A stretch of 64,000 nt of DNA from positions 51,839,217 to 51,903,216 of the forward strand of contig CP141139.1 in the NCBI GenBank assembly GCA_035236585.1, in the 5' to 3' direction. A model generated the notes under the pieces. The model had not been told where the DNA came from and did not search any database. It saw only the letters and a list, made by a program, of their open reading frames with translations. Source of the stretch: Warburgia ugandensis. Taxonomy: Eukaryota > Streptophyta > Magnoliopsida > Canellales > Canellaceae. Below, piece by piece: positions 50,085-62,701 of the stretch. A program made the translations under genes and the position numbers. Numbering within the stretch: position 1 is the first letter of the stretch; each line of letters starts with the position of its first letter.

Positions 50085-51120
50085 TAAAAGTTTATACTTT
50101 TAAAGTTGCTTACTTATAAACGACTTTAAAAGTATTGATTTTTCAATTCATTTAGTTATAAAAGACTTTAAAATTTTACAATTTTTAAAAATTCTAATTT
50201 AATATATATATACACCTCTTTTGTTAATTATTATGTACTCCACAATATCTAAAAATAAGTAATGCAAGCAATTAATGAAAAGAAATTTTAATGACAGTGA
50301 GTTCAGGAATCAAGGGCTAGTTTATTTAAGGGTTTAGGGTTCAAGTGTTTAGGAAACAACATGGGGTTAATTTGGTTAAGGGCTTAGGGTTCAAGGTACT
50401 TACGTATGTACGTGTTCAGAGTTTAGGGGCTCAATAGTACTCAGTAAACAAGTTTCGGGTTTAGGAGTTAAGGGCTCAGAGGTAAGGTTCACTGTTAAAG
50501 TTTTAGGGCTATGGGTTAAGGTCAATATTAGGGGCTCAGGTTAATTAGGGTTAGGGTTCATGCATAGTTTATATGCACTTAATTAATTAATTTTAAATAA
50601 ATAAATATGTATTTGATTGACATTAATATTCCAAAGTTTACTTGCACCACCCAAAATTGAGGGAATAATACTCCATTTTTAAGAACAAAAAATATGTAAT
50701 ATGACCAAGAAATAGTACAAGAAATGTACTAATAAAAGAACATTAAACAAAATAAATATGATAAATTAATTATATTAAAATGTGGGGGAGTTAGCTTAAT
50801 TCCCATTCTTGGCATGTGTGTGTCAGAGTTGTTCTTATAATATATATGTATTTGATTTACACTAAGTGCGTTGCAAAGTACTATATAGAAACAATCCTAA
50901 ATAAATAAAAATATGTGATAAACAAAGAAATAAATAAATTTTACTAGTAAAAGCACATTAAACAAAATAAGATGAATAATTTATTATTAGTTTAGTTATA
51001 ATTTTAAAGTCGACTTTAAAATTACTTACTTTAAAAGTCATTTATTTATAAATGAATTTAAAATTGCATACCTTTAAAGTTGTTTATTTAAAGTACATAC
51101 CTTTGAAGTCAACATTAAAA
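50085..51120. repeat. Internal block of CACTA subterminal-like repeats
   Basis: AAAGTTGCTTACTTATAAACGACTTTAAAA-type palindromes, the same phrase as at the element's ends, recur at about 50090-50180 and 50995-51115. Between them a telomere-like series of TTAGGGTTCAAG / GGGTTTAGG phrases covers about 50325-50560. Finding end-type repeats in the middle suggests an internal rearrangement or an embedded older end. Confidence 0.6.
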
Positions 51121-51401
51121 AAAAAAAATTGTTCAAATTATATATACACCTTTTATATGTACTTACCATATGTAACCATTAATACACAATGAAATGATTT
51201 TTTTTTTTTTAATAGTTAGCATTGCATTCATGCATTCTTTTTGTACACATATATATAGCTAGCTAACTTATATATCAATCCATGTGTATATTATTGCTCA
51301 TGACAAAAGACCTAATTAAAAAGTATAAATATTGAATTATATAAATATTGCAACTGACTAATATACATATTATTCCACAAACCCCAAAATATATATTGTT
51401 T

Positions 51402-54400
51402 TCAAATCCAAGCACCTTCCTCACCATTGTCATACACATAATCCTCATTCTCACTAAGTATTGCTTCGATTAATGGGATTGTTTTGGTAACAGAAGGGTA
51501 ATTTATTTCAGTGCCTCCTAGATCATCTTCATCATATAAATTCCTCAAACAGGATGATAAAATAGTTGACCATCTCTTATCACATTCATCTTGTACATAA
51601 AAATACTTGTTTTGCTTGAGATGCCAAAATAAATTGATCATTTTTATAACCGATCTTGTTAAGGTCAACCAATGTCAATCCAAGGGCATCAGTTTTGGTG
51701 TTATCTTTGTTTTGTTCTACCCAATCGCACTTAAACACAACCACAGTTCTGAAAGTATAATCCAAGACCCAAATCTATCCTATAACCCTGTAATAAATTT
51801 CATTCACCACTATTAGCATGTTATCCTTTGAACTGGAAAAAAATGTAGCATTGGCAACTAAGCTAACTCCACTATTCTATTGCACTCTTGAGTTATCATA
51901 GTCTTTTTGTGTAAAAGTGATAACCATTGATGGCGTATCCAGTATATTTTATTAATTCTGGTCGTGGTCCTATCGCCATCCAACGTAAGGTTTTTGATAT
52001 ACCGTTGCTGACTACTTCTCGTTGATCTTGAATCTGTGTATATTAATATATTATGTAAGCTAAATTAAGATTAATATGTATGTATATATATATACAGAAC
52101 ATAGTTACTTAATATACATTAAGTGAGAATTTACCTTCTTACACAGCCAATTACTAAAAATGCGACAATGCTCAAATTGTAGCCACTTCAATTTCTTTGC
52201 GTAACTTGGATTCTTTGCCTTGATCATGTCCATGTGTTCACTACGTACATGTATATACACAAAAAAAATAATAGAGTATTAATCATAGAAAATGTAATTA
52301 ACCATCAACAATTAAATTTTACATATGCATGCATAATTAACTTACTCAATGAATGGTTGGACTTCACCAACATTTCGTAACACATAAAGATGCGCCTAGT
52401 CTCTTTCTTTATAGTCAATGATCGATGCACAACCTCTAGATAGAGGTTTGCCAACCTTAGGATCAAATGCAACTGATTGTTTCTTTTTTGGGAATCTAAT
52501 GGCATCCACTCCTGCTAAGTACTCTGTGTAAAACTCCACTACTTCCTCTGCAATGTAACATGCGGCTACACACCCCTCTGGCTAGTTGTGATTACGTACA
52601 TACCCTTTCAAAATTTTCATGTACCTCTCAAAGGGATACATCCATCGCAAGTAAACTGGCCCACAAAGCCTAACCTCATCAATGAGACACACTATTAAGT
52701 TTACCATGATGTCAAAGAAGGATGGTAGAAAGATTGTCTTAAGCTCACATAAAGTTATCCCTTGATGACCTTGAATTTCTTATAATTTTGAAACATCCAC
52801 CACCTTCTTGCACAAAGCATTAAAGAAGTACCAAAATTTTGTAATAGCTCCCCTAACTTTGTCTGGTAACACCGAACGTATTGCTATTGGCAGTAGTTGT
52901 TGCATCAATGCATGGCAATCATGTGACTTCATCCCTAACAATTTTAGCTCTTCCATGGAGATAATGTTTTAAAGTTTGAAGAGTAGCTATTTGGGACTTT
53001 GAGCTCGAATAAGATTTTACACATTATTCTTCTCTCCTCTCTATCAAGAGTAAAATTTGCCTTAGGCAGGTATGTTCTTCGATTGCCCCTGTCCTCCGGG
53101 TGCAACCTCTTCTTCAAGCCCATTTTCATAAGATCCATGCGAGCTACAAGTCCATCCTTTTTTTTTTCTGGGATATTAAGCAACATACTAGTCAAGCTTT
53201 CACACACATTCTTCTTAATGTCCATAACATCAAGCACATGGCATATATGCAGTGATTTCCAATATGGTAGACGAAAGAATATTGATTTCTTCTTCCAACA
53301 ACTTCTACAATTACTTTCACCTGCACATTTACTTGATTTCTTCTTTCCCCACAAGACATTGATGTTTTCAACCTGCTCCATACTTGTCATCCTATTAACA
53401 TCTTTGGAGGTGTCCTAGTCTCGACACACCCATTAAATTCTCCTTTCTTGAAACAATATGGATGGTCTTTGCACAACCATCTTTTGTGCCCAAGGAATGC
53501 CATTTTCCTTCCATGTTAAAATCGTACAACACATGTTTGATCACTACAGATAGCCCTAGCATTATATCCCTTCACAATGCATCCAGACAAATTATTGTAT
53601 GTAGGGAAATTGCTTACTGTCCACAACAGTATAGCCTTTAAGGTGAATGACTCTTTCCTATATGCATCGTATGCTTCAATGCCTACGTCTCATAATGTCT
53701 CAAGATCATCGATCATGGGAGACAAGTACACGTCAATGTCATTTCTTAGCTGCTTTGGACCCGATATCAACATAGTTAGCATCATGTACTTCCTCTTCAT
53801 GCATAGAGATGGTGGAAGGTTGTAACAAACTAATATAACATGCCAACAACTATACTTGCTACTCATCAAACCATGAGGATTAATCCCATCTGCATATAAT
53901 GCTAGCTGTAGGTTTCTAGGTTCCTCACCAAAATTAGGCCAGATGAAGTCTACGAGTTTCCATGCTATGCTATCCGCTGGATGGCTTGAAACGCTATCAG
54001 CTACTCTGTCATTGGCATGTCACACCAATTTCTTCACTATTTCTATTATACGAAACATTCTTTTGAACCTTGGAATAAGCAGGAAGTACCATAGAACCTT
54101 TTGTAGGAATGCCTGTAAATGTCTTAGTTGAATTCTTCTGTAACTTCCATCTTGACTGTTCACAAGTTGGGCATGCAGTTTTATCCTTGTGCTCCTTCCT
54201 ATACAAGATGCAATCATTGGGACATACATGTATCTTCTCATACTTTAATCCTAGTACAGCCATGGTTTTCTTTGCCTCCCATGTGGACCTCTCCAATTTA
54301 TTATCCTTCGACAGCATCTTACCCACTACTTCGAAGACTTCTGTAAAACCTTAATATGAAAAACCAAATCTTGATTTTACGTTGTAGAGTTCTACCACTG

Positions 54401-54830
54401 CGGACAGCTTTGTATAATCTTTACACTCAGGGTACAATGGCTCATTGGCTTTCTCTAATGTAGCATGAAAATTTTCAAGATCATCCTGGAAGTCATCATA
54501 TGCATCTCGAAACATTGGTACAACTGTACTACTGTCTCCAACATTTCCTATAGTGTCTTGATCATATATTCTAGGCCTTGTCGAGGGATGTCCATGCCAA
54601 ATCCATGGGTGATAGCTTTCATCTGTTCCATTAAAGCACAAGTGTTCTCTCAACCCCTCTACAGTTACTTTTTTCAAGTTTCTACATTTTGAGCATGGAC
54701 AATGAATGCGATTACGATCAACACCTGCCTTAAGTGCAAAGTCTATGAAGTTTTTTGTACTCTCCTCATATTCTTTCAATGTTCTTGTCGCAGACATCCA
54801 AACATATTTGTCATTATCACAAGAAATCAA
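51402..54830 (-). pseudogene. TNP2-type CACTA transposase, broken
   Basis: Minus strand. N-terminal transposase-associated zinc domain (54830-54351): KYVWMSATRTLKEYEESTK, RIHCPCSKCRNLKKVT, LCFNGTDESYHPWIWHG; the likely start is the Met in WMSATR. TNP2 core: EKIHVCPNDCILYRKEHKD, CPTCEQSRWK (54.25-54.15 kb), then 53390-52944 with LPYWKSLHICHVLDVMDIKK, NVCESLTSMLLNIPEKKKDG, RTYLPKANFTL and CKILFELKVPNSYSSN. It runs on through HDCHVLMQQLLP-type residues near 52.9 kb. A C-terminal DUF4216-like part is at 51668-51402 (FYVQDECDKRWS). This is the enzyme that cuts CACTA ends. Several stops and frameshifts separate the blocks, so it is decayed; introns explain some gaps. Confidence 0.85.
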
Positions 54831-54849
54831 ACCAAATTTGCTTGGAGAC

Positions 54850-55265
54850 TTGTAAGATATGAAAAGATTAGGTTAGGCATTTTACCAAACATTAGATATA
54901 CATGGATTATAAACATTTAAAATAACTATATATATTTCATGCATGAAAACTTTTAATTAACAACAAAATAAAAGAAAATTATGACATACACATTCACGAA
55001 TGAAATCAACTTTCAAAAGAATTTCTAACCAACAGCCTTTGTAAAAATTATTCAAATATGCATAATACATATGAGACAAACAATGAGATACTAACCAACA
55101 CTCAAAAATAGATATTGACTAGAAATTTGTGAATGTAATTCCGATTCACAAGTAGGATTTGGTTCAGAGTAGAGAAATAGAAATCTGGTTTACTTTTTGC
55201 TCACAGATAATAAACATAGAGTGAAAAGGCACACCAGAAGTCGAAAAAATAATTCTTAAAATATA
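54850..55265. other. Upstream side of the TNP2 gene
   Basis: AT-rich sequence that probably holds the promoter and any 5' untranslated exon of the transposase gene. No conserved exon seen. Confidence 0.35.
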
Positions 55266-55269
55266 TATT

Positions 55270-56470
55270 CAATTGAAGTCATTTGATGAAAAACAACTTT
55301 AAAAGTCTATGATTTTAAGGTCGTTTGAATACAAACAACTTTAAATCCTCATAAATTATTTTTATTTATTTTTTCCACTTATGCATTCCACATTAACATA
55401 AATACACACAGAAACTAATTTTACAAACACAATCACATATAATACATATACATATATATATAAACAAACACTTCAATAAGAAAATCAAATTATTTTTTGA
55501 TTACATCCAATGTTACAATTATATCAAATGTTACATACTAATTGTTAGATCTTGTTAAGCCAAGATTAAATACCAAATCTGATCTTTTCATCAAAATCTG
55601 GCATATTATTTAGTTGACACCACTTTTTTTCTTCAAAATAGGCCAAAAGTTGATTGTATAACCACCACTCTTCATCAAACCCTATTTTTGGGTGAGAAGC
55701 AAAAATCTGTGTTGTTCTCCCCTTCTTCAACAGTTGGCTTGTGAGAGAAATAGTTTTCATTTTTAATGAAATCATACAATTTTAGAGAAATCAAGATGAT
55801 TGAACAGATTCTTTAACCCCATGATATGTAGAGAGAAAACCCACATGATATATAAAATAAAAACAAAGAAAAGTTAGTAACAAGAAAAGAAATATTTGTG
55901 TGCTTTAAAAGAAGTTGTGGTTTACTTATAGTTTTTTCCATTATACTAACAGGTAAAATATAAAAAATAAATTAAAAAAGGAAAAAGAGAGACGCATAAG
56001 GACCAAAGACGAATCTGTCATGCCAAAACCTTGAGAAGAAGAGGATAAGGAAAAAAATGTTACTTTGACAACTATTTATAGATGATCGAAGACTTTAGAA
56101 GTCGTTTAGTTATAAATGACTTTAAAACTTTATCACTTTAAAGTCATTTATATATAAACGACTTTAAAAGTACGTTCCCCCTAAATAAAAAATAGTGCCA
56201 ACTTTATCTAATACTTTTCAAGCTGCATAATTAAACGATTTCAAAAAGTCATGAAGTTTTTAAGTTGTTTAGCTTCTAAAGTTTATCACTTTTTAAGTTG
56301 TTTATTTTTAAGCCACTTAAAAAGTTATTTTCGAGAAAAAATTAGAGCTTGCCCTAGTTTTTTAGAGTCGCTTACCCGTAAACGACTTCTTAAGTCTATA
56401 TATTTAAAGTGTTTATTTTCAAGCGACATGTAAAATATTTACAAGTTGGTAGTAAAATAAGCGACTTCTT
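55270..56470. repeat. Right CACTA subterminal repeats
   Basis: Repeated AGTCGTTTAGTTATAAATGACTTTAAA-type palindromes at 55270-55350 and densely at 56090-56470, mirror images of the left array. A minus-strand open frame at 55566-55775 in the gap between them is unrecognised; it could be an untranslated or first exon of the transposase gene. Confidence 0.75.
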
Positions 56471-56507
56471 TATGCCGACTTTAAAACCCTCATGTGTAGT
56501 AGTGAAA

Positions 56508-57821
56508 GTAGCAATACCTGCAATCATAAAAATAAGTGACACATGAGTGTTAGGTGGCTACATTATAAATATAAAAGTCACATGGTAAGACAATACAAGG
56601 ATTTATATAAGTATGTCCAACTAAATTAATTAGAACTCTTCATGTATAATTGCAATCTTTCATTGTAAAACAAGGACTAATGGTTTGATATTACATTCCA
56701 CCATCCAATCATTGTGACACCAATGTCATTATCAATGTACCATACAAAGTAGCCTTGAGTTACTTCGTTGATGCAAGGCTTTGGAGAGAACAACTACTTA
56801 AATTTAGTTGAAGTTATTTTCTTTCAATACAAAGTAAAAAAAATGGATGTTTCCTTAGCTTAATGGTTTACTAAAATAGGAAGAAGAAGAACTTCTATCT
56901 TGGGGCAATAGGGCTGTAGGGTTAATGCAAGGATGCATATAGTTTAGGAAGCAGAAGGAAAGTGAGAAACTATTTTGAAGAGCTAGTTTTCTCCATAGCA
57001 AGAAAATTAGAAAGTCAAGCCCTATTAAGTGAGAGAGACCTAGAAAAAAAAAGGGATAAAAAATCTTATGAAAATTGCTATGGTTTTGCCAAACATTCAA
57101 TAAAGGCAAAGCTTTTTGATTATTCAAAAACAGGTTCAGATTTGAAACTATTTTTCAAATTTTGCACAAGCTATTAAGAAGTTAAATGGCATCTAGTTGT
57201 AGTTAGTGTGTCATGCCACATAGCATTTGACTTGACATATTGGCAAGTTAACTTGTCACATATTACTGGGCCTTACTTCTTTTTCTTTTCTTTTTTAATT
57301 CATTTTAAAATCTTTCAAGTTTCATGTGGCAAGTCAACTCGCTAGTGTGTCAAGTTAAATATCACATGGCATGATACATTGGTGAGAAACAGACACTGTG
57401 TAACTTCCTAATAGCTTATGCAATATTTGGAAAATAGTCTAAATCTAGGCATTTTCTTAAATAATTGAAAAGTTTGTACTTTTATTGAATTTTTGGCAAA
57501 GTACAAATCTTTTTGTAAGAATTTTTGAAAAAGGTAACATTATTTACATAGTATTTATTATAAATTTAGTTACATTACTATAATAAGAACTAGATAAAAA
57601 GCTATGGACATTTTGGTCTATTAAAATTTACATCACAATCTGGATTATAGGATGATTTAATGTTCATATTCACTTGGATAAATGAATTGAGTACTCAAAT
57701 ACTGACCATATATGGTCAAATTATTCATATCGATTCAACTATCCTAACTCTTAACCAATTGACACATGGAAAGCTTTGATACCATGTTGGTCTCCCATTC
57801 TTGAAATGGATAGAATTGTTG
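56508..57821. other. Unassigned sequence right of the CACTA element
   Basis: No gene recognised. A Lys-rich plus-strand frame at 56962-57177 has no known motif. CATGTGGCAAGTCAACTCG and TGACATATTGGCAAGTTAAC recur as short variants at 57225-57370. Confidence 0.35.
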
Positions 57822-57830
57822 AAACTTTAA

Positions 57831-58887
57831 GAAAAACTACAGTTTACTGCCCTTAACTATTATTTTTTTATCCTTTAATCCCTAAACTTTTATTTTTGTA
57901 GATTGATCCATCATCTATTGGAAAACATTTCACCTAAGATGTTTAATGAGGGCTCCATAGTGTATATTGTTGATGTTTTAGAATAAATTTTAAAGATTTG
58001 TCAAATGATCAAAGTGAAAAGAGATAATAGTTTAAGGATTAAAGTGTTGTTCACAAATAGTTTTGCATCTCACCAGAGAAGATGATCGAAGCTTTTTGTA
58101 GGTGATAGCTAAAATCCCATCATGTTATTTATTGGATTTTTAAATTTTATTTTTCAAATATGAAATCTTAAGTCCTGATCTATGAATCCTTGAAGTTTTA
58201 GTGATTTCTTGTGAAAAATAAATTTGAGAAGATCATAGGTTTTCACCAGCAAGGTTTAAAGTCTCCATGTGATACCCTTTTCTTGAAATTTTGAAAAATA
58301 GTTTTTAGATCTAGAATTCATAGGTCCTAATATACAAATCCTTAAATTTTGGATGATTTCCAATAAGGTATACACTCATGGTTTTTGTGAAAAAAGATTG
58401 TTGGATTTCATGGCCATGAACCTTGAAAACTTTAACTTTTATGCTTTTCTCTTTGATTTTTGAAAAACAAATTTTGGATCTAGGTTCTAGTTGATCCAAT
58501 ATTTTATATTTGGGAAATATTTTGTCAGAAATGGGTTTAGATTTTTGTTAGAAAAAGAATTCATCAGTCATCTCTCTACTAAGACATATAACTATTTGCA
58601 ATTAACAATTTAGCCTCTAAAATATTATTGTGGTATGGTATCTGTCAAGACTCTCCCTCTTTCCCATATTATGTATGTAATAAATGATAAATACTTTTAG
58701 TGAATCTTTTGGGCATGGCACTCTAACCATTTTTGCTTTAGTACCTAGACAAAAATTGTGGATATTGGATGAAAGGACTTATGATGAAAAAAATTTCAAT
58801 GGTTGAGGGATTGCTATGTAACAATAAAAACTTGGGGACTAAAGTGTAGCAAAAGGATAGTTGAGCATGGTAAACTGTAGTTTTTAT
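57831..58887. mobile_element. Non-autonomous MULE-type element, 1.06 kb
   Basis: Inverted ends AAAAACTACAGTTTACTGCC at the left and, on the reverse strand, AAAAACTACAGTTTACCATG at the right. The similarity continues imperfectly for about 75 bp (left CCCTTAACTATT, ATCCTTTAATCCCTAAACTT; right CTCAACTATCC, CTTTAGTCCCCAAGTTTTTA). It is flanked by the perfect 9-bp duplication AAACTTTAA at 57822-57830 and 58888-58896, the length typical of Mutator-like elements. The interior (57910-58800) holds loosely repeated phrases and no gene. Confidence 0.85.
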
Positions 58888-58899
58888 AAACTTTAACAT

Positions 58900-59455
58900 A
58901 GATTTTGTGTTAGTAAGAAACAAACAACAATGTCAAATACACTACGATTATTAACAAATATTACTTAACATTGAAATCAATTCTTTGTGCTTATTCCTTT
59001 CATATGTCAAAATAGATGAGATCTAGTGAACCAACATAAAACTTCACAGAATATCTAGTAGTTGATGTATTCTAGCAATATAATCACCATATAAAGAAGT
59101 TGACTATAGATATAATATGTTTCACCAGTTGCATTTATGTATGCACATCCTGCACACTTATGCTAATCATTTATCATCATTGTCTTAATACTAGGAACAA
59201 TAATCAATTTAATCATGTTTTTGCTTCTTGTTGAAACTAATGTTGCTTGTTTACCAATTCTTGATGCAATTAATGTTATTTTGTGAAAATTGTCTTATCA
59301 CGAAAAACTAAACTAGATGAGTTAATGCTAGAGATTATTGAACTTATATGACCAAGGATTAATGTATATTCGAAGTTAATAGGGATATTGATGATGTCTT
59401 AGTTAATTGGTTAGAGAACTCAAATTGACAAGCCATTATTTGTAAGTTGTAGCAA
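58900..59455. other. Unassigned sequence
   Basis: AT-rich; no exon or transposon end recognised. Confidence 0.3.
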
Positions 59456-59459
59456 AGTT

Positions 59460-59960
59460 GTTAAGATTGTCATTTCAAAACATGTTGAGGGTAAAAATTA
59501 GTACCCTTACCATTTTGAATTTGTTGAACTTGTCATAATATAATGTTTCATAACTACAAAATGGTTGTATAAGAATCATAATATCAAATTTATATTTCAT
59601 AAGATGGAACCAAATGCATAAACTAAAATCATCATCAATAGTTATGTAATCGTAGGTCCCAAACAAAGTAGGCACAAAAAAGCTAGCCCAAATATTACGA
59701 TGGATCAATTGAAATGGGCAGTAGATTGATCAAAACTAAATGAAAAGAGCAATCGACATTGTTTGACAAGAGGACAAATATCATAAATAGTTTTATTTCA
59801 ACTTGGGATTAAAGAGACAATTTGAGCTAAAAATTTCAATTTGAAAGGTGAAGAGTGTTTTATACTCTAAATTTAAGAATGAAGGCTCGATGTGGAAAAC
59901 GAGGTAGTTGAGGTATGGAACTAATAAAGCATGCTACAAGCAGTTCCCACTCAAATCATT
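59460..59960 (-). pseudogene. Copia integrase scrap
   Basis: The minus strand near 59790 reads CPLVKQCRLLFSF, the end of the zinc-binding pre-integrase motif. It is followed by IHRNIWASFFVPTLFGTYDY, ITIDDDFSLCIWFHLMKYK and KMVRVL (59710-59475), matching the HSD-WGP, FIDDFSRYTWVYFLK and KVLRSD blocks of Copia integrases. Many changes and a stop before the IHR show it is old. No LTR or other domain was found. Confidence 0.7.
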
Positions 59961-60780
59961 TTCCTCGATGATAAGTTTAAAAAAATGCAGTGGTTAGAAA
60001 ACAAAGTAACAGAACAATTGAGTGATTTTGTAAATTGAAAGACTAATAATAAGTTGAATTTGAAGGAAGAAAAAAAAACATTATCTAGCTAAATTTCAAA
60101 AGAAAGTCATACAATATTCATATGTTAATAGATGCATCCATATCATGAGGTGCCACGTACTTTCGCACCCATGCAATTGTTTAGAAGTGTCCCATAATCC
60201 TAATAAGTGGTGGATCCAATGATGCAAGGAGCCTCACACATGGGTTGCTAGGGATTAAGACCATGCATGAGTGTGCATGTGTCTATCGTTCAAATAAAAA
60301 CGAAAAATAAATATACGACAACTTGTCATCCTAATCTATTTTATAATAGTATTCCTCCCTTCTTTTAGCTAAGAATTAAAATTTCAAAAGTCAAATCTTT
60401 TAGCTTGATTTTTTATTTCTTAGTAAGAAAATGCTTTTCAAACATTAAAAAGGATGTCGAAAAAGGACACGACCTAGCTGGGCCTATTGATTATTTGATT
60501 TGTTTATCATATTAGACATATCCTACATTATTATCTACCAAAATTATGACTGTTGGATGACTTTAGCCATGCCATTTTATTTTTAAATCATGTGTTGAAA
60601 ATTTTAACAAGTAGAGCTAGTATGTAAAAGCCTTTGATAGGCATGAATTTTGATACATAGCACAAACAGGGCATGCCAAACAAGATAGAAGGGTTCAGAT
60701 TATCCAAAATTAGCACCTATCTGATTGCATCTTATCCAACGTGTCATTTTGGGCGTCCTACAAGAAGAACTGAAGTTGTA
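59961..60780. other. Unassigned sequence
   Basis: AT-rich, with no gene seen. It includes the left flank of the Pack-MULE-like element; no clear target duplication was recognised. Confidence 0.3.
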
Positions 60781-61058
60781 ATGGTTTTTTGCAGATTTGC
60801 CATTAATTTTTTGCATTTCTGCCAAAAAATTCAAAGTTTTTAACTCTTTTGCAGATTTGTCATTAAGTTTTACATAACCTTGCAATTTTGCCATTCTGTC
60901 TATTTTTCACCGATATAATTTTGAAAATGTCAAAAATACCCCCTTTATCTTTCTCCCTATTTAAACATTACAGAAAACAAATCTATTTTATTTCTGTAAC
61001 TTGGTGGGCCATAATTCAGGATGAATGCAGCCATTTCTAACACCCTTTTGGAAGTTCT

Positions 61059-61437
61059 CTTGAAGTGGGGCAAGATGTGTTGTTCGATCGCATGCCTCTT
61101 GCACATACTCCTCCCAGTTTCTTAGCAATGAATACGGGTTCATATAATCTGATGGTGAGCGAATACTGCCGCTTGAATAAGTTTGTCGAAGCGGATGCGG
61201 TGTTTAAGAAGGCCGGGACGAAGCCTTGCACAATGGATGTTGGTTGTTATAATAATATCATTGGGAAGCTCTGTGCTGTTGATGGATGGGTCTTGGAAGC
61301 AGAGAAACTGTTTGACGAGATGCATGCTAAGTCCGTGAATCCTGATGCAGCGTCTTATGATTTTTGATTGATGGGTATTTTAGAGAGGGTAGAGTTGACG
61401 ATGCAGGATCGGCAAAGCTTAATATCCAGTTTATGTG
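61059..61437 (+). pseudogene. Pentatricopeptide repeat fragment, frameshifted
   Basis: Pentatricopeptide proteins bind organelle RNA through 35-residue helical repeats. The frame contains VLFDRMPLAHTPPSFLA, then SYNLMVSEYCRLNKFVEADA and VFKKAGTKPCTMDVGCYNN, then EAEKLFDEMHAKSVNPDAAS, about two and a half repeats. After SYDF a one-base loss in a T run gives a stop at 61366. The next frame continues LIDGYFREGRVDDA before losing homology at about 61430. The fragment therefore lacks both termini and cannot encode a working protein. It sits between the inverted repeats of the surrounding element and was probably captured from a gene elsewhere. Confidence 0.8.
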
Positions 61438-61667
61438 ATTGTTTGCGGGGTTTTTCCTTGGGCGTGCATAATCACATAACCAGGATTAAGTAAGGTTGGA
61501 CCATTAGGATCAGGTCCATACTGTCCATTTCAATCGAGTTGAATTGAGATTCTATCAACTTGATAGTTGACCACCTAGTTTATGAGCAAAACAGTCTCTT
61601 TTCATAATGTTAGTTTTAAACAGCACTGCTAGAAAGACCGGCTGCGTGTTATAGATGGATCCTAAAC

Positions 61668-61880
61668 TCATGATAGATCCATGGTTATAGTATGAGTGCA
61701 GAAGCGGCAAGGTGAAAAAGATCTCTTGTTGACGTGACAAAATGTAGACATAAGGTGAAAGAAAGCAGCCTGATTGTCACCAACTTGGTTCATTTTTTTG
61801 AGCTCGGCTTCTCCAAATCGTGCCTGTAGAGATATATGGATTAACAGCAGAATAACCAGGTAAATCCTCCTTAATCCCAT
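61668..61880 (-). other. Small open frame with signal-like N-terminus
   Basis: A 70-codon minus-strand ATG frame inside the Pack-MULE-like element starts MGLRRIYLVILLLIHISLQA, which looks like a signal peptide, followed by a hydrophilic part. No family recognised. It might be a second captured exon or chance. Confidence 0.25.
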
Positions 61881-62701
61881 CCTGCTATACTTATCATGAC
61901 TTTATCGGTGTTTATGTGGACGTGACATTGTTGTTTAAGACTAAGTGATTGTCGTCCCATCACAAACGGCATGGTCTGGACTATTCATGGGCCAGCAGCA
62001 TTACCTATCTAAACAACCTGAAACATGCACCAATCGCTTTACTTCCCTGGTATGAACTAATGCTGCTGATATGCACCAATGAGTTTCCTGCGATAGCATT
62101 GTACAGGTGGCGCACTAGATTAACAGCCCAAACCATACTAACATTACTTGAAACACCTCATGCCACTAATATTTAGACAATGTCTCGTTCTCTGTCGTCA
62201 TCGGTATTCTTTCACAGAAATAAAATAGATCTGTTTTCTGTAATATTTAAATAGGGAGAAAGATGATGAGGTATTTTTGATATTTTTAAAAAATTAGACG
62301 GAATGATAAATTTACAAAGTTTTACAAAACTGATTGGCAAATCTGCAAAAAACGTTAAAAACTTCGAACTTTTTGGTTTTGGCCAAAACGCAAGAAAGTA
62401 ATGGCAAATTAACAGTCGAGATCAACGAATACTACCAATTCACATTTCCCGAGGACTACCAATTCATATTTCCCGAGGACTACCAAACCTTCGTTGCCGT
62501 CCCTTTGCCCTGCCATCCTCCCGCTCTTTCTAACACTTCGTTCCCTTCAAACACCCCACGCTTCCTCCTGCACACACCAATTACCCGCCTCCTCCCACAC
62601 ATCTACCATGTCTAAAACCCTGATTTCCCACCCATTCTTCTCCAAAAACCCTACTTTTCCCCCATTCTTCTTCTGAAACTCTAATTTGTCTCCCTCTACG
62701 C

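Larger units (their letters stand above)
42439..56504 (-). mobile_element. CACTA (En/Spm) transposon, 14.07 kb
   Basis: Left end CACTACTACACATGAGG (42439) and right end CCTCATGTGTAGTAGTG (to 56504) are perfect inverted repeats of 17 bp, extending to about 30 bp with two mismatches. Flanks are AAA on both sides (42436-42438, 56505-56507), the 3-bp duplication typical of CACTA. Subterminal arrays of the palindrome AGAAGTCGTTTA...TAAACGACTTCT occupy both ends. It encodes, on the minus strand, a TNP2-type transposase (right) and a Ptta/Ulp1 gene (left), the usual two-gene layout of En/Spm relatives. Both genes have stops, so this copy is probably not autonomous. Confidence 0.92.
60783..62418. mobile_element. 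Pack-MULE-like element with long inverted repeats
   Basis: The left arm (about 60783-61000) and the reverse complement of the right arm (about 62205-62418) share GCAGATTTGCCA, ATTTGCCATTA, AAAGTTTTTAAC, AAAATACC, TCTTTCTCCCTATTTAAA and ATTACAGAAAACA in the same order. That gives imperfect terminal inverted repeats of about 215 bp, as in Mutator-like elements. Exact ends and a 9-bp duplication could not be fixed by eye. The interior carries a pentatricopeptide gene fragment, so it fits the Pack-MULE pattern of gene capture. It has no transposase. Confidence 0.65.

Noticed and set aside
49620-50103. Long frames on both strands (150 and 132 codons)
   Set aside because: Produced by the CT-rich tract; Arg/Glu/Lys or Ser/Leu/Pro runs without domain motifs.
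50325-50560. TTAGGGTT-like phrases considered as interstitial telomere repeat
   Set aside because: The plant telomere unit TTTAGGG is not tandemly perfect here; phrases are irregular and interspersed with unrelated bases.
52999-53418. 139-codon plus-strand frame
   Set aside because: Antisense shadow of the TNP2 transposase.
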